Shown in pieces: positions 1 to 8,754 of a stretch of 64,000 nucleotides of DNA. The notes below the pieces were generated by a model. That model had not been told where the DNA came from. It did no database searches and worked only from the letters and a program-made list of their open reading frames with translations. This stretch comes from Sphingomonadales bacterium (lineage in GTDB: Bacteria > Pseudomonadota > Alphaproteobacteria > Sphingomonadales > Sphingomonadaceae). Every line of letters starts with the position of its first letter. Position 1 is the stretch's first letter. The DNA lies in assembly GCA_027483465.1 (NCBI GenBank), contig JAIXUQ010000087.1, positions 26,320 to 90,319 of the forward strand. Direction: 5' to 3'. A program made the translations under genes and the position numbers.

Positions 1-302
1 GGCCAGGTCCAGCGCAGGCCGGTGGTGCGATCCGTGCCCTTGTATTCGCCAAACAGCGTCACCGCCGCCGCCTCGTTGGGTTGCAGGCTGTAGAAGCCCG
101 AAAGGATGAAGATCACGGCAAAGCCAAGGATGATCGAGGCCAGCACCATCCAGCCGCTGGCGCTGGCGATCAGCGCCAGCACCGCGCCGCCCAGGCCCAC
201 CAGGCTGAGCAGCAGCACGACCAGCATGGCAATGCCATTGCCGCCCACGCCGGTCACCTCGCGGTTGGGCAGGCGGGCGCCATCGGGGGACTGTGAAGAC
301 AT
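1..302 (-). CDS. SPFH/band-7 domain membrane protein, N-terminal part only (cut by window edge)
   Basis: This gene is not in the ORF track because it runs off the left edge; only about the first 100 codons are present. The start is ATG at 302, preceded on the minus strand by a good Shine-Dalgarno (GAGGAG). The protein has a short polar N-terminus, two closely spaced hydrophobic segments (about residues 22-45 and 52-70) and then FYSLQPNEAAAVTLFGEYKG, which is how bacterial SPFH/band-7 (stomatin-like) proteins begin after their membrane anchor. Such proteins form large membrane-associated oligomers, often linked to protease control; the exact role here is unknown. An AT-rich dyad lies just upstream. 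The SPFH core is outside the window, so the family call rests on the N-terminus. Confidence 0.75.
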   Translation of the reverse strand, partial: MSSQSPDGARLPNREVTGVGGNGIAMLVVLLLSLVGLGGAVLALIASASGWMVLASIILGFAVIFILSGFYSLQPNEAAAVTLFGEYKGTDRTTGLRWTW

Positions 303-326
303 GCGAATCGGCTCCTCGCTTTAATT

Positions 327-344
327 TGATATCATATTTATATC
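327..344. promoter_or_regulatory. AT-rich dyad in the SPFH promoter region
   Basis: The short AT-rich gap upstream of the SPFH gene contains the perfect 8-bp palindrome TGATATCA (327-334) and a wider dyad GATAT-N7-ATATC (328-344). It lies about 25-40 bp upstream of the SPFH start, inside otherwise GC-rich DNA, so it probably forms part of the promoter and perhaps an operator. No regulator is identified. Confidence 0.4.
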
Positions 345-375
345 GGATTGCCGCACCGGCGCAAGCGCAATCGGT

Positions 376-594
376 TCAGCGGCGGCGCGGTGGCTGATCG
401 GCCCAGGGCGCCACATCGGGATCAAGGGCGGGATCGATCATCGGATCAGGCGGGGCCTGTTGCCGGCGCGGGGGTGTTGGCGGGGGTGTGGGCGGGGATT
501 GGGGCCGCGCCGGCCCGCCGCGGCGCAAGGCGGCCAGCAGCAGCAGCGCCGTGCCGGCCAGAACCAGAACATGCACAAGGCCAAAACTGCCCAC
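376..594 (-). CDS. small membrane protein with proline-rich tail (uncharacterised)
   Basis: A 72-residue protein starting at GTG. It has one N-terminal transmembrane stretch (VLVLAGTALLLLAAL), then a positively charged boundary (RRGG) and a proline-rich tail ending APWADQPPRRR. It follows the next upstream small gene by 31 bp and points toward the SPFH gene, so it may belong to one transcript with its neighbours. The ribosome-binding site is weak (GATAGGC), which is the main doubt. I do not recognise a family. Confidence 0.5.
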   Translation of the reverse strand: MGSFGLVHVLVLAGTALLLLAALRRGGPARPQSPPTPPPTPPRRQQAPPDPMIDPALDPDVAPWADQPPRRR

Positions 595-625
595 CGCCTA
601 TCGCCGGCGGCCGGGCAGCGGCGGT

Positions 626-811
626 TCAGTCGCAGCCGCCGCCGCCGCCATCGCCGCCGCAATCGGCGCTGCCGCCGGCGTCGGCGGCCACCGTGCCGCC
701 GCCATCGCCGCCCTGGTCAAGCCGCTTGAAATTGTCGTTCTTGCGCGTGTCAGACAGCATGATGAACATCGCGACGCCAAGCGACAACAGGATGAGGACA
801 ATCACCACCAT
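626..811 (-). CDS. small membrane protein with Gly/Cys-rich tail (uncharacterised)
   Basis: The ORF track gives a longer frame, but the ATG at 811 fits better. It opens directly into a hydrophobic helix (VVIVLILLSLGVAMFIML) and begins 4 bp after the stop of the preceding small gene, with AGGA upstream inside that gene. The 61-residue product has one N-terminal membrane segment, a short charged linker and a C-terminal tail rich in glycine with two cysteines (ADCGGDGGGGGCD). Similar Gly/Cys tails occur in small bacterial membrane proteins of unknown function. No function can be assigned. Confidence 0.6.
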   Translation of the reverse strand: MVVIVLILLSLGVAMFIMLSDTRKNDNFKRLDQGGDGGGTVAADAGGSADCGGDGGGGGCD

Positions 812-815
812 CGCG

Positions 816-965
816 TCAATCCTGCTTGGGCGGTTCGTCGGCCGCCGGCGGCGGGCTGGGCGGCTGGCGCCGTTTCCACAGGTTCGCCTTGTCCTGGCTG
901 AACTGGTAGCCGAACCAGACAAACATCAGGACGTTGAGCACGCCAACAAGGATCACGCCAGTCAT
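816..965 (-). CDS. very small single-pass membrane protein (49 aa, below ORF-track size)
   Basis: This frame is too short for the ORF track. ATG at 965 opens a 49-residue protein beginning MTGVILVGVLNVLMFVWFGY. It has one transmembrane helix, a basic stretch (KANLWKRRQ) and an acidic, proline-rich tail ending DEPPKQD. The stop is 4 bp before the ATG of the next small gene, which suggests translational coupling. It starts 38 bp after the parC stop and may be cotranscribed with it. No family is recognised; the reality of the gene rests on the membrane-helix and charge pattern and on the tight spacing. Confidence 0.55.
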   Translation of the reverse strand: MTGVILVGVLNVLMFVWFGYQFSQDKANLWKRRQPPSPPPAADEPPKQD

Positions 966-1003
966 GCCCGGCCTTTACAAGCTGCCGGCGCGGCTGGCGA
1001 GGG

Positions 1004-3253
1004 CTAGAGGCTGAACTTGTTGTCACGGGGGAAGCCGGTGGGCGGCATCCGCCCGGCGCTGGCCCGCGCGCCCTTCCAGAAACTCAGGTCAGCCTCGGTG
1101 CGGGTGCGGCCCGATCCGCCGCCCATCGGCCAGCTCAGCCCGTCGGCCATCACGAAGCTGCGGGCATCGCCCAGCCCGCCATCCTTGTATTTCTGCAACG
1201 CCACGCCCTGGCCGCGTGCCATCTGCGGCAGCTCGTCCAGGGGGAACACCAGCAATTTGCGGTTCTCGCCGATCACCGCCACCATGTCGTCACCCGGCGC
1301 GATCCAGCGCACCACCGCCAGCCGGGCGCCGGGGCGCGGGGTCATCACCGTGCGGCCCTTGCGGGTTTCGGCCAACAGATCGCCGCTGTCGATCTGGAAA
1401 CCGCGCCCGTCGCTGGCCACCAGCAGCAGCCGGCGATCGGGCTGGTGGGCAAAGATCGCCACCACCGCACTGTCTTCGGCCAGATCGATCATCAGCCGCA
1501 GCGGCTCGCCAAAGCCGCGCCCGCCGGGCAGGCGATCGGGCATCAGCGTATAGAATCGGCCGTCGCTGGCGGCCAGCAGGATGCGATCGGTGGTGTGGGC
1601 GTGGAAGGCAAAGGCCGGGCCATCGCCCTCCTTGAATTTCAGCGCATCGGTGCCGGCCAGATCGGCATGGCCCTTCATCGCCCTGATCCAGCCCTTGGCC
1701 GAACAGATGATGGTGATTGGCTCCTTCTCGATCATCGCCTCGATCGGCACCAGCTTCACCTGCGGCGCGGCGGCCAGGCTGGTGCGGCGCCGGCCCAGCG
1801 CGGTGTCGGGGCCATAGGCGGTGCGCAGCGCCGCCAGATCGGCCGCCAGCCGCGCCGTCTGCCGGCCCGGATCGGCGATCAGCCCGCGCAGATCGGCGGC
1901 CTCGGCGGTCAGGGCCTTGTTTTCGCGGGTGATCTCGATCTCCTCCAGCTTGCGCAGGGATCGCAGCCGCATGTTCAGGATCGCCTCGGCCTGCACATCG
2001 GTCAGGTCAAAGGCCGCCTTCAACTCGGCCTTGGCATCATCGGCCTCGCGGATGATGCGGATCACCTCATCCAGGTTGAGATAGGCCTTGAGCAGCCCGC
2101 CCAGCACCTCCAGCCGGGCATCGATGCGCGCCAGCCGATAGGCCGCGCGGGCCAGCAGTACGCCGCGCTGGTGCGCCAGCCATTTCGCCAGCACCGGTTG
2201 CAGGCCCAGAACGCCGGGCCGGCCCTCGTCCAGCACGTTCATGTTCAGGGGCACGCGCACTTCCAGCGCGGTCATGCGGAACAGGCTTTCCATCAGCATG
2301 TCGGCATCGACATTGCGCGATTTCGGCGTGAGCACGATGCGCAGCCGGTCGTCGCTCTCGTCGGCCACATCGGCCAGGATCGGCAGCTTTTTCTCGGTGA
2401 TCAGCCCAGCCAGTTCCTCGATCAGCTTGCCCTTCAGCACCTGATAGGGGATTTCGCTGATCACGATCGTCCAGGTGCCGCGGCCCTGGTCCTCGATCGC
2501 CCAGCGCGCCCGCAGCCGGAAACTGCCGCGCCCGCTGGCATAGGCCTCGGCGATGGCGGCCGGCGGCTCCACCAGCACGCCGCCGGTGGGAAAATCCGGC
2601 CCGGCCACGAATTGCAGCAGGGCGGTGGTATCGGCATCGGGCTGGTGCAGCAGGTGCAGCGCGGCATCGATGATCTCGGCCGGGTTGTGCGGCGGGATGG
2701 AGGTGGCCATGCCCACCGCGATGCCGGCGGCGCCGTTCACCAGCAGATTGGGGAACAGGCCGGGGAACACCTCCGGCTCTTCCTCCTCGCCATTGTAGGT
2801 GGTGCGGAACGGAACGCTTTCCTCGTCCAGCCCGTCCATCAGGCGGATGGCGGCATCGGTCAGCCGCGCCTCGGTATAGCGCATGGCCGCCGCGTTATCG
2901 CCATCGATGTTGCCGAAATTGCCCTGGCCATCCACCAGCGGCACGCGCAGCGCGAAATCCTGCGCCAGCCGCACCATCGCATCATACACCGATGCATCGC
3001 CGTGCGGGTGATATTTGCCGATCACGTCGCCCACCACGCGGGCGCATTTCTTGTAGCCCTGATCCGGGTTCAGCCGCAGCAGCCGCATCGCCCACAACAG
3101 CCGGCGGTGCACCGGTTTCAACCCGTCGCGCAGATCGGGCAGCGAACGGGCGGTGATGGTTGAAAGCGCATAGACGAGATAGCGTTCCCCCAGCGCCGCA
3201 TCGAACGGCGTATCAAGGATGGTCTGCTCCATGTCGGGGGTCTGGCTGGCCAT
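1004..3253 (-). CDS. parC: DNA topoisomerase IV subunit A
   Basis: A 749-residue type IIA topoisomerase A subunit that cuts and rejoins DNA with ParE to decatenate chromosomes. The N-terminus ([20 protein letters not shown]), the winged-helix region [13 protein letters not shown] and the catalytic tyrosine in [11 protein letters not shown] (about Tyr126) are all present. The C-terminal third carries the beta-pinwheel repeats. ParC is preferred over GyrA because of its length, the short N-terminus and the absence of the GyrA-box QRRGGKG. In the quinolone-resistance region the usual serine after HPHGD is alanine, with serine one position later. The start ATG at 3253 fits the family start. Confidence 0.93.
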   Translation of the reverse strand: MASQTPDMEQTILDTPFDAALGERYLVYALSTITARSLPDLRDGLKPVHRRLLWAMRLLRLNPDQGYKKCARVVGDVIGKYHPHGDASVYDAMVRLAQDFALRVPLVDGQGNFGNIDGDNAAAMRYTEARLTDAAIRLMDGLDEESVPFRTTYNGEEEEPEVFPGLFPNLLVNGAAGIAVGMATSIPPHNPAEIIDAALHLLHQPDADTTALLQFVAGPDFPTGGVLVEPPAAIAEAYASGRGSFRLRARWAIEDQGRGTWTIVISEIPYQVLKGKLIEELAGLITEKKLPILADVADESDDRLRIVLTPKSRNVDADMLMESLFRMTALEVRVPLNMNVLDEGRPGVLGLQPVLAKWLAHQRGVLLARAAYRLARIDARLEVLGGLLKAYLNLDEVIRIIREADDAKAELKAAFDLTDVQAEAILNMRLRSLRKLEEIEITRENKALTAEAADLRGLIADPGRQTARLAADLAALRTAYGPDTALGRRRTSLAAAPQVKLVPIEAMIEKEPITIICSAKGWIRAMKGHADLAGTDALKFKEGDGPAFAFHAHTTDRILLAASDGRFYTLMPDRLPGGRGFGEPLRLMIDLAEDSAVVAIFAHQPDRRLLLVASDGRGFQIDSGDLLAETRKGRTVMTPRPGARLAVVRWIAPGDDMVAVIGENRKLLVFPLDELPQMARGQGVALQKYKDGGLGDARSFVMADGLSWPMGGGSGRTRTEADLSFWKGARASAGRMPPTGFPRDNKFSL

Positions 3254-3531
3254 GGCGCAGCGTTAGCCGGGCTGGGGCCCGGCGGCAAGCAAGGCCGGCC
3301 CTGCCCCCGGACGCCGGTGCCGCGCCCCCATCGATTCGGGGCCGGCGCGCTGCCGCCGCCCCGGCAGCGCGCGGCTGTACCGGCCAAATACATCTAATAT
3401 GGTTGTTTTTCGCCCGGCGGCGCCAAAAACATAAAGAAAGATTGATATGGCGCATCTTTTCAGGTTATTCAAAGGTATATGCAGGGCAGGGCCGGGTGGG
3501 CTCTGAACGACGCACCCAGGGTTAAAATGCC

Positions 3532-4296
3532 ATGACGAACGCTCTTGTCCGTTTTGGACTGATTGCGGCTTGCCTGAACGCCGCGCCGGCAGCGGCTGTC
3601 ACCGAGCTGACCGCGACCGGCTTCACCATGTTCAGCAGCCAGGTGGGCAGCACCGCGGTGGTGCGGTTCAACGGCGTGGTCAATGGCGTCAAGCAGGATG
3701 ATCTGTCGGCCGATATCGCGTTCACCCTCACCGGGGTGCGCAATTTCGGCCGGCAGTGGAATTTCTCGGTCAATATCATCAACACCAGCGGCACGGCCTT
3801 CACCAGCGCCTCGATCGGCCTGTTCGGCTTTTCCACCGACAACCGCAACGTGGGCGGCAGCCAGTTCAAGCCGCTGATGGGCATCGCCACCCAGCCCGGC
3901 CTGTTTGACACCGGCCAGTTCAACAACGACGTCGGCTTCACCACGCCCGATCTGCCCACCGCCCAGCAGGTGTGTTTCAAGACCGGCGGCACGCTGGGCG
4001 AATGCGGCACCGGCGGCATCAGCGGCGTGGCCCAGGCCAGCAGCACCGGCCAGGCCTTCTCGCTCAATTTCGCCACGCCGCAGGGCTCGATCGTGCTGCA
4101 GAATTTTGTGCTGCGCTTCTTCAATGTGAACGGCGTGGCCAGCGGCGGCCCCGGCGGCCCGGCCGTGCCGGTGACCGGCGACGACATCTCCGCCCCCGGC
4201 ATCGTGGTGCCCGAACCCTCGTCATGGGCGATGCTGATCGCCGGCTTTGGCCTGATCGGCGCCATGCAGCGCCGCCGCCGCCAGATCGCCGCCTGA
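3532..4296 (+). CDS. PEP-CTERM (PEPxxWA) sorting-signal exported protein
   Basis: A 254-residue exported protein. It has an N-terminal signal peptide (VRFGLIAACLNAAPAAAV), a beta-rich, Gly/Ser/Thr/Asn-rich body with one pair of cysteines (QQVCFKTGGTLGECG), and a C-terminal PEP-CTERM tail: VPEPSSWAML, a hydrophobic helix and the basic end QRRRRQ. Such tails are recognised by an exosortase/archaeosortase-like enzyme encoded elsewhere, so the protein should reach the cell surface or matrix. The gene stands alone between convergent recO and divergent parC; its stop is only 8 bp from the recO stop. The 278-bp gap upstream (3254-3531) contains AT-rich promoter-like DNA and no other gene. The body has no recognised catalytic motif. 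Confidence 0.85.
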   Translation: MTNALVRFGLIAACLNAAPAAAVTELTATGFTMFSSQVGSTAVVRFNGVVNGVKQDDLSADIAFTLTGVRNFGRQWNFSVNIINTSGTAFTSASIGLFGFSTDNRNVGGSQFKPLMGIATQPGLFDTGQFNNDVGFTTPDLPTAQQVCFKTGGTLGECGTGGISGVAQASSTGQAFSLNFATPQGSIVLQNFVLRFFNVNGVASGGPGGPAVPVTGDDISAPGIVVPEPSSWAMLIAGFGLIGAMQRRRRQIAA

Positions 4297-4304
4297 TCCC
4301 CCGC

Positions 4305-5036
4305 CTACGCCCCGGCCAGCAGCGCCACCGCCCGCGCCCGCGCCGCCAGCAGGCCATCGCGCCCGCGCGTGCCGGCCAGCGCATCGCGGGCCAGGAAATG
4401 CCCGCTCAGCCGCAGGCCATCGGCCACATCGGCGGCAGCAGCGGGCGCATCGCTGATCAGAAAGGCCGGCAGCGGCAGCAGCCGGCTGGCCCAGGGCGCA
4501 CCGGGGCCGCGCGCCACCGCCTGGCGTGATCGGGGCGAGACATAGGCCAGATCGGTTCTGGCCCCGGTTGCGGCGCAGCGCGCCAGATCCAGCCCCAGCC
4601 CCAGTTCGGCCAGCAGCGCCAGTTCCAGCCGCACCAGCGCCGCCCCCAGCACCGGCCCCGCCGCCCCGGCACCGGCGCCGGCCAGCAGCGCATCGGCCAT
4701 GGCAAACAGCCGCGGCTGCGCCACCGCTTCGGGCAGCAGCGCCGCCAGCAGCCCGCACACATGGCCCACCATTTCGATCGCCGCCGGCCCGTGCAGCATG
4801 GCCAGATTGGCCGCCAGCAGATGCACGCCGGCCACCGGCAGGCGCTGGCCGCCGCCATCGGCCAGATCCAGCGCCAGCCGGTTGCCGGTTTGCAGCACCG
4901 GGCGCAGCCGCCGCCCGCGCCCACCGTGGACATAGGCCGCCACCACGCCCTGATCGGCGCTGAGCACCCGGGCGATCACCGCCGTCTCGCCATGCGGCAG
5001 CGCGCTCAGCAGCAGGGCCGGCTCCAGGCGCTGCAC
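4305..5036 (-). CDS. recO: DNA repair protein RecO
   Basis: A 243-residue protein starting at GTG, 6 bp after the era stop. RecO binds single-stranded DNA and, with RecR, loads RecA during gap repair. The N-terminal OB-fold is visible as ALLLSALPHGETAVIARVLSADQGVVAAYVHGGRGRR, and the helical C-terminal domain follows. The classical RecO zinc cysteines are not obvious, as in many alphaproteobacteria. The order rnc-era-recO is conserved and supports the call. The 3' end converges on the PEP-CTERM gene with almost no gap and no visible terminator. Confidence 0.9.
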   Translation of the reverse strand: MQRLEPALLLSALPHGETAVIARVLSADQGVVAAYVHGGRGRRLRPVLQTGNRLALDLADGGGQRLPVAGVHLLAANLAMLHGPAAIEMVGHVCGLLAALLPEAVAQPRLFAMADALLAGAGAGAAGPVLGAALVRLELALLAELGLGLDLARCAATGARTDLAYVSPRSRQAVARGPGAPWASRLLPLPAFLISDAPAAAADVADGLRLSGHFLARDALAGTRGRDGLLAARARAVALLAGA

Positions 5037-5042
5037 GGCGGC

Positions 5043-5945
5043 TTACTCCACGAAATCCAGCCCCACCGCGCTGTAGAGGCTGCGGTCATCGCCCCAATCG
5101 GGCTTCACCTTCACATGCAGGAACAGATGCACCGGCCGGCCGGTGAGCGCGCTGATCGCCGCCCGCGCCGCCGCCCCGATGGCGCGGATGCGCACGCCGC
5201 CCTTGCCCAGCACGATGGCCTTCTGGCTGTCACGCTCGACGATGATCTGCTGGTGGATGGCGGTGCTGCCGTCGCGCCGCTCCTCCCATTTCTCCGTCTC
5301 GATGGTGGCCGAATAGGGCAGTTCGGCGTGGAGCTGGATATAAAGCTGCTCGCGTGTCAGTTCGCTGGCCATCAGCCGGGTGGTGGCATCGCTCAACTGG
5401 TCTTCGGGATAATGCCACGGCCCCGGCGGCATGGCTGCGGCCAGCGCCGCCTTCAGTTCGGGCACGCCATCGCCGGTGCCGGCCGAAACAAAGAAGGTCT
5501 CGGCAAAGGCCGTCACCCCATTGAGGGCCTGGGCCAGTTCCAGCAGCCGTTCCTTCACGCAGATATCCACCTTGTTCAGGATCAGATATTTGCGCTCCCG
5601 CCGCTTGCCCAGCGCCTCGGCAATCGCCGGCACCTCGCCGCGCAGCCCGGCCTTCGCATCCACCACCAGCGCGATCAGATCGGCGTCTTCCGCCCCGTCC
5701 CACGCCGCCTTCACCATCGCCCGGTCCAACCGGCGGCGCGGGCGGAAAATGCCCGGCGTGTCCACCAGCAGCAGTTGCGCCGGCCCTTCCACCGCGATGC
5801 CCACCAGCCGCTGCCGCGTGGTTTGCACCTTGGCCGAAACAATCGCCACCTTCTGCCCCACCAGCGCGTTGACCAGGGTGGATTTGCCCGCATTGGGGGC
5901 GCCCACCACGGCCACGGCGCCACAGCGTTGTTCGGGTATCGTCAT
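5043..5945 (-). CDS. era: GTPase Era
   Basis: The ORF track frame is longer, but the ATG at 5945 overlaps the rnc stop (ATGA) and opens the normal Era start, giving 300 residues. Era is a GTPase that binds 16S rRNA and helps mature the 30S subunit. The G1 loop GAPNAGKSTLVN, G3 DTPGIF and G4 NKVD are present. The C-terminal KH domain carries VLGKGGVRIRAIG, which contacts rRNA. It is translationally coupled to rnc and followed closely by recO. Confidence 0.95.
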   Translation of the reverse strand: MTIPEQRCGAVAVVGAPNAGKSTLVNALVGQKVAIVSAKVQTTRQRLVGIAVEGPAQLLLVDTPGIFRPRRRLDRAMVKAAWDGAEDADLIALVVDAKAGLRGEVPAIAEALGKRRERKYLILNKVDICVKERLLELAQALNGVTAFAETFFVSAGTGDGVPELKAALAAAMPPGPWHYPEDQLSDATTRLMASELTREQLYIQLHAELPYSATIETEKWEERRDGSTAIHQQIIVERDSQKAIVLGKGGVRIRAIGAAARAAISALTGRPVHLFLHVKVKPDWGDDRSLYSAVGLDFVE

Positions 5946-6667
5946 GCGTCGATGGCTTTCAACAGGGCGGTGGCGGCGGCCTTTTCCGCCTCTTGCCGGG
6001 AACGGCCGCGGCCTTCGGCGGGCGGCTGGCCGCGCACCGTCACCGCCACCGTGAAAATGGGGGCATGGTCTGGCCCCTCGCGGCCGATCACCAGATAATC
6101 CGGCATGCCCAGCCGGCGTTTCAGCGCCCAATTCTGCAGGCTGCTCTTGGGATCGGCCAGATAGGGATCGGCGGCATCCATCAACGGCCCCCAGTGGCGC
6201 CGCACCAATTGCTCGGCCGCCGGCCAGCCGCCATCCAGATACACGGCGGCCACCAGCGCCTCGGCCACGTCACCCAGCACATTGTCGCTGCTGGCCAGGC
6301 CCTTGGTGCGGCTCACCGGCTCCATGGCGATCAGCGGTTCCACCCCCCAGCCGCGCGCCACCCGGGCGTTGGCCGGGCCTTCCACCATGGCGTGCAGCCG
6401 CGCGGTCAGCCGGCCTTCGGGTTCATCATGCTGGCCATAGAGCAGGCTGGCCACCGCACAGCCCAGCACGCGATCGCCCAGAAATTCCAGCCGCTGATAG
6501 GATTCGCCCGCCACCCGGCTGGCGCTGCCGTGGGTGAGGGCGCGATCGATCAGGCCGGGATCGGCAAAATCATGGCCCAGCACGCTGCTGGCCCAGCCGG
6601 CCAGAAGCGCCAGCCGTTCGGCGCGGCCGATGCCGGCATCGGGCAATGGCTTGGGCTTTTTGGCCAT
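5942..6667 (-). CDS. rnc: ribonuclease III
   Basis: A 241-residue double-stranded RNA endonuclease that processes rRNA precursors and regulates mRNAs. The signature YQRLEFLGDRVLGC lies in the N-terminal nuclease domain and the second acidic cluster is DNVLGDVAEALVAAVYLDGG. The C-terminal double-stranded RNA-binding domain spans about residues 170-240 (DPKSSLQNWA to EKAAATALL). The first signature position is Gln rather than Glu. It heads the rnc-era-recO operon and is divergent from pgi. Confidence 0.94.
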   Translation of the reverse strand: MAKKPKPLPDAGIGRAERLALLAGWASSVLGHDFADPGLIDRALTHGSASRVAGESYQRLEFLGDRVLGCAVASLLYGQHDEPEGRLTARLHAMVEGPANARVARGWGVEPLIAMEPVSRTKGLASSDNVLGDVAEALVAAVYLDGGWPAAEQLVRRHWGPLMDAADPYLADPKSSLQNWALKRRLGMPDYLVIGREGPDHAPIFTVAVTVRGQPPAEGRGRSRQEAEKAAATALLKAIDA

Positions 6668-6763
6668 CGCGCCCCGTTGCGCCCATCACCGCCCCCCGGT
6701 CAAGCCCGCATGCGCGTTATGCCGCTGGACATTCCCGCCAGCCCGGCGGAAAACCCCCCGACC

Positions 6764-8281
6764 ATGGACCATCTTGCCCCCTTACGCGCCGCCGCCGCCA
6801 CCCCGGTTGACATCCTGGCCCTGTTCGCCGCCGAGCCGGATCGCCTGTCGCGCCTGTCGCTCAGCGTGGCCGGCATCCATGCCGATCTGTCCCGCCTGGC
6901 GCTGCCGCTGCCCGTCCTCGATGCGCTGCTGGCCGCCGCCCAGGCCGCCGATCTGCCCGGCTGGCGGGCGCGGCTGTTTGCCGGTGATGTCGTCAACCCC
7001 TCCGAAGGCCGCGCCGCCACCCACATGGCCGAACGTGGCGTCGGCCGGCCCGATCTGGTCGCCACCGCAGCGGCGGCAGCAGCAGCGGTGGCCGAAACCG
7101 CCATGCACCTGCGCGCCGGCGACGTGGATGATGTGATCCACATCGGCATCGGCGGTTCGGCGCTGGGCCCGGCATTGTTGATCGATGCGCTGGGCCGCGA
7201 TGGCGATGGCCCGCGCATCCATGTGGTCGCCAATATCGATGGGGAGGCGCTGGCCCGCGCGCTGGCCGCCTGCAACCCGCAGCGCACCCGGCTGGTGATC
7301 GTCTCCAAAACCTTCACCACCGCCGAAACCATGACAAACGCGCAGAGCGCGCTGGATTGGCAGGCCGCCGCCGGCGTGGCCGATCCGCGTGGCCAGTGCA
7401 TCGCCATCACGGCCCGCCCCGATCGCGCCGCCGCCTGGGGCGCCGGCACCGTGCTGGATTTCGCCGAATCCGTCGGCGGCCGCTATTCGCTGTGGTCGGC
7501 CGTGGGCCTGCCGCTGGCGGTGCGCTGCGGGCCCCAGGCGCTGGCCCAGTTGCGCGCCGGCGCGGCGGCGATGGACGCGCATTTCCGCGATGCGCCGCTG
7601 GCCGCCAATCTGCCGGTGCTGGCCGCGCTGGCCGATGTGTGGGCCGCCCACGCCCAGGGCCAGCAGACCCGCGGCGTCTTCGCCTATGATGAACGGCTGC
7701 GCCTGCTGCCGGCCTATCTGCAGCAACTGGAAATGGAATCAAACGGCAAGCGCGTCAGCCGCGACGGCGATCCGCTGCCCGGCCCCAGCGCCGCCATCAC
7801 CTGGGGCGGCACCGGCACCGATGCCCAGCACGCGGTGTTCCAGCTGATCCACCAGGGCACCGCCATCGGCCCGATCGAATTCATCGGCGTGAAACAGCCC
7901 GGCCACGGCCTGGCGGCCGGCCACCACCGGCAATTGCTGGCCAACATGCTGGCGCAGGGCGCGGCGCTGCTCAAGGGCCGCAGCTTCGAAGCCGCGCTGG
8001 CGCTGTCGGGCGGCGATCCGGCGCTGGCCCGCGCCAAAAGCTTCCCCGGCAACCGGCCGTCTTCCACCTGGCTGCTCGATCGGCTGGATGCCCACACGCT
8101 AGGCGCGCTGATCGCGGCCTATGAACATCGCACCTTCGCCGCTGCCGTGCTGCTCGGCCTCAACCCCTTTGATCAATGGGGCGTGGAACTGGGCAAGGAA
8201 ATGGCCAACGCGCTGATCGCCGGGGAGGATCTGGGCTTTGATCCCTCCACCACCCGGCTGGTGGCGCTGGCCGGGCTCTGA
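6764..8281 (+). CDS. pgi: glucose-6-phosphate isomerase
   Basis: Interconverts glucose-6-phosphate and fructose-6-phosphate in glycolysis and gluconeogenesis. Visible family motifs include HIGIGGSALGPAL, VSKTFTTAETMTNA, the QLEMESNGKRV stretch and WGGTGTDAQHAVFQLIHQG, with GLNPFDQWGVELGK near the C-terminus. The ORF track extends far upstream antisense to rnc. I chose ATG 6764 (505 aa), which follows a modest GCGGAAAA. In-frame ATGs at 6710 and 6719 would add 18 or 15 residues and cannot be excluded. It is divergently transcribed from rnc. Confidence 0.92.
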   Translation: MDHLAPLRAAAATPVDILALFAAEPDRLSRLSLSVAGIHADLSRLALPLPVLDALLAAAQAADLPGWRARLFAGDVVNPSEGRAATHMAERGVGRPDLVATAAAAAAAVAETAMHLRAGDVDDVIHIGIGGSALGPALLIDALGRDGDGPRIHVVANIDGEALARALAACNPQRTRLVIVSKTFTTAETMTNAQSALDWQAAAGVADPRGQCIAITARPDRAAAWGAGTVLDFAESVGGRYSLWSAVGLPLAVRCGPQALAQLRAGAAAMDAHFRDAPLAANLPVLAALADVWAAHAQGQQTRGVFAYDERLRLLPAYLQQLEMESNGKRVSRDGDPLPGPSAAITWGGTGTDAQHAVFQLIHQGTAIGPIEFIGVKQPGHGLAAGHHRQLLANMLAQGAALLKGRSFEAALALSGGDPALARAKSFPGNRPSSTWLLDRLDAHTLGALIAAYEHRTFAAAVLLGLNPFDQWGVELGKEMANALIAGEDLGFDPSTTRLVALAGL

Positions 8282-8283
8282 AC

Positions 8284-8324
8284 AAAAAAAGACGGCGGCC
8301 ACCCCGGGGGCAGGGGCAGCCGCC
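8284..8324 (-). terminator. Rho-independent terminator of the small secreted-protein gene
   Basis: Read on the minus strand, a GC hairpin with arms GGCGGC and GCCGCC (8294-8299 and 8319-8324) and a C/G-rich inner stem is followed by a run of seven T (8284-8290). It lies 38 bp downstream of the minus-strand gene ending at 8362 and directly after the pgi stop. Confidence 0.75.
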
Positions 8325-8361
8325 GCAAGGCCAGCCGGCGGGGCAGCCGGCCGGCAGGGTT

Positions 8362-8655
8362 TCAGCGCCGCTCGGCCAGCTGGATATTCTCGTTCAGCGC
8401 CAGCCGGGCGCGGGCCAGCTTGCGATTGGCCTCGTGGGCATTGCCCTCGGCACAGATTTTCTCGGCCACCGCCACCAGGCGCAGCGTCTTGGCGGCGGCT
8501 TCGGGGCGGGCGGCGGCGTCGCTGCGCAGGCTGCGGGCTTCGGCCATGCAGGCCGGCTCGGCGGCGTGCACCGGGCTGATGGCCAGAAACGGCATGGCGG
8601 CGGCCAGCGCCAGGGTGGTGATGGTCAGGCGGTCAATGCTGCGGCGGGTGATCAT
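8362..8655 (-). CDS. small secreted protein (uncharacterised)
   Basis: A 97-residue protein. ATG at 8655 is chosen over the upstream ATG at 8673 because AGGAG sits 9 bp before it. A signal peptide (RLTITTLALAAAMPFLAISPVHA) ends near residue 31. The mature part is an alpha-helical, Ala/Arg/Glu-rich segment with two cysteines (PACMAEA and EKICAEG). It has its own terminator and is divergent from the LysR gene (99 bp between starts), which makes it a candidate target of that regulator. No family is recognised. Confidence 0.65.
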   Translation of the reverse strand: MITRRSIDRLTITTLALAAAMPFLAISPVHAAEPACMAEARSLRSDAAARPEAAAKTLRLVAVAEKICAEGNAHEANRKLARARLALNENIQLAERR

Positions 8656-8754
8656 GATGGGGGTCTCCTGCATCGGGTTCGGCAGTGGCTTGCCGATGAG
8701 GAGGTTTTAAGTCACACTCAGACGGAAGATAATCCGGATAATCCTGGGCGGCCC

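Noticed and set aside
1445-3163. A 572-residue plus-strand ORF opposite parC
   Set aside because: Antisense to parC, rich in His/Gln/Gly with no recognisable domain.
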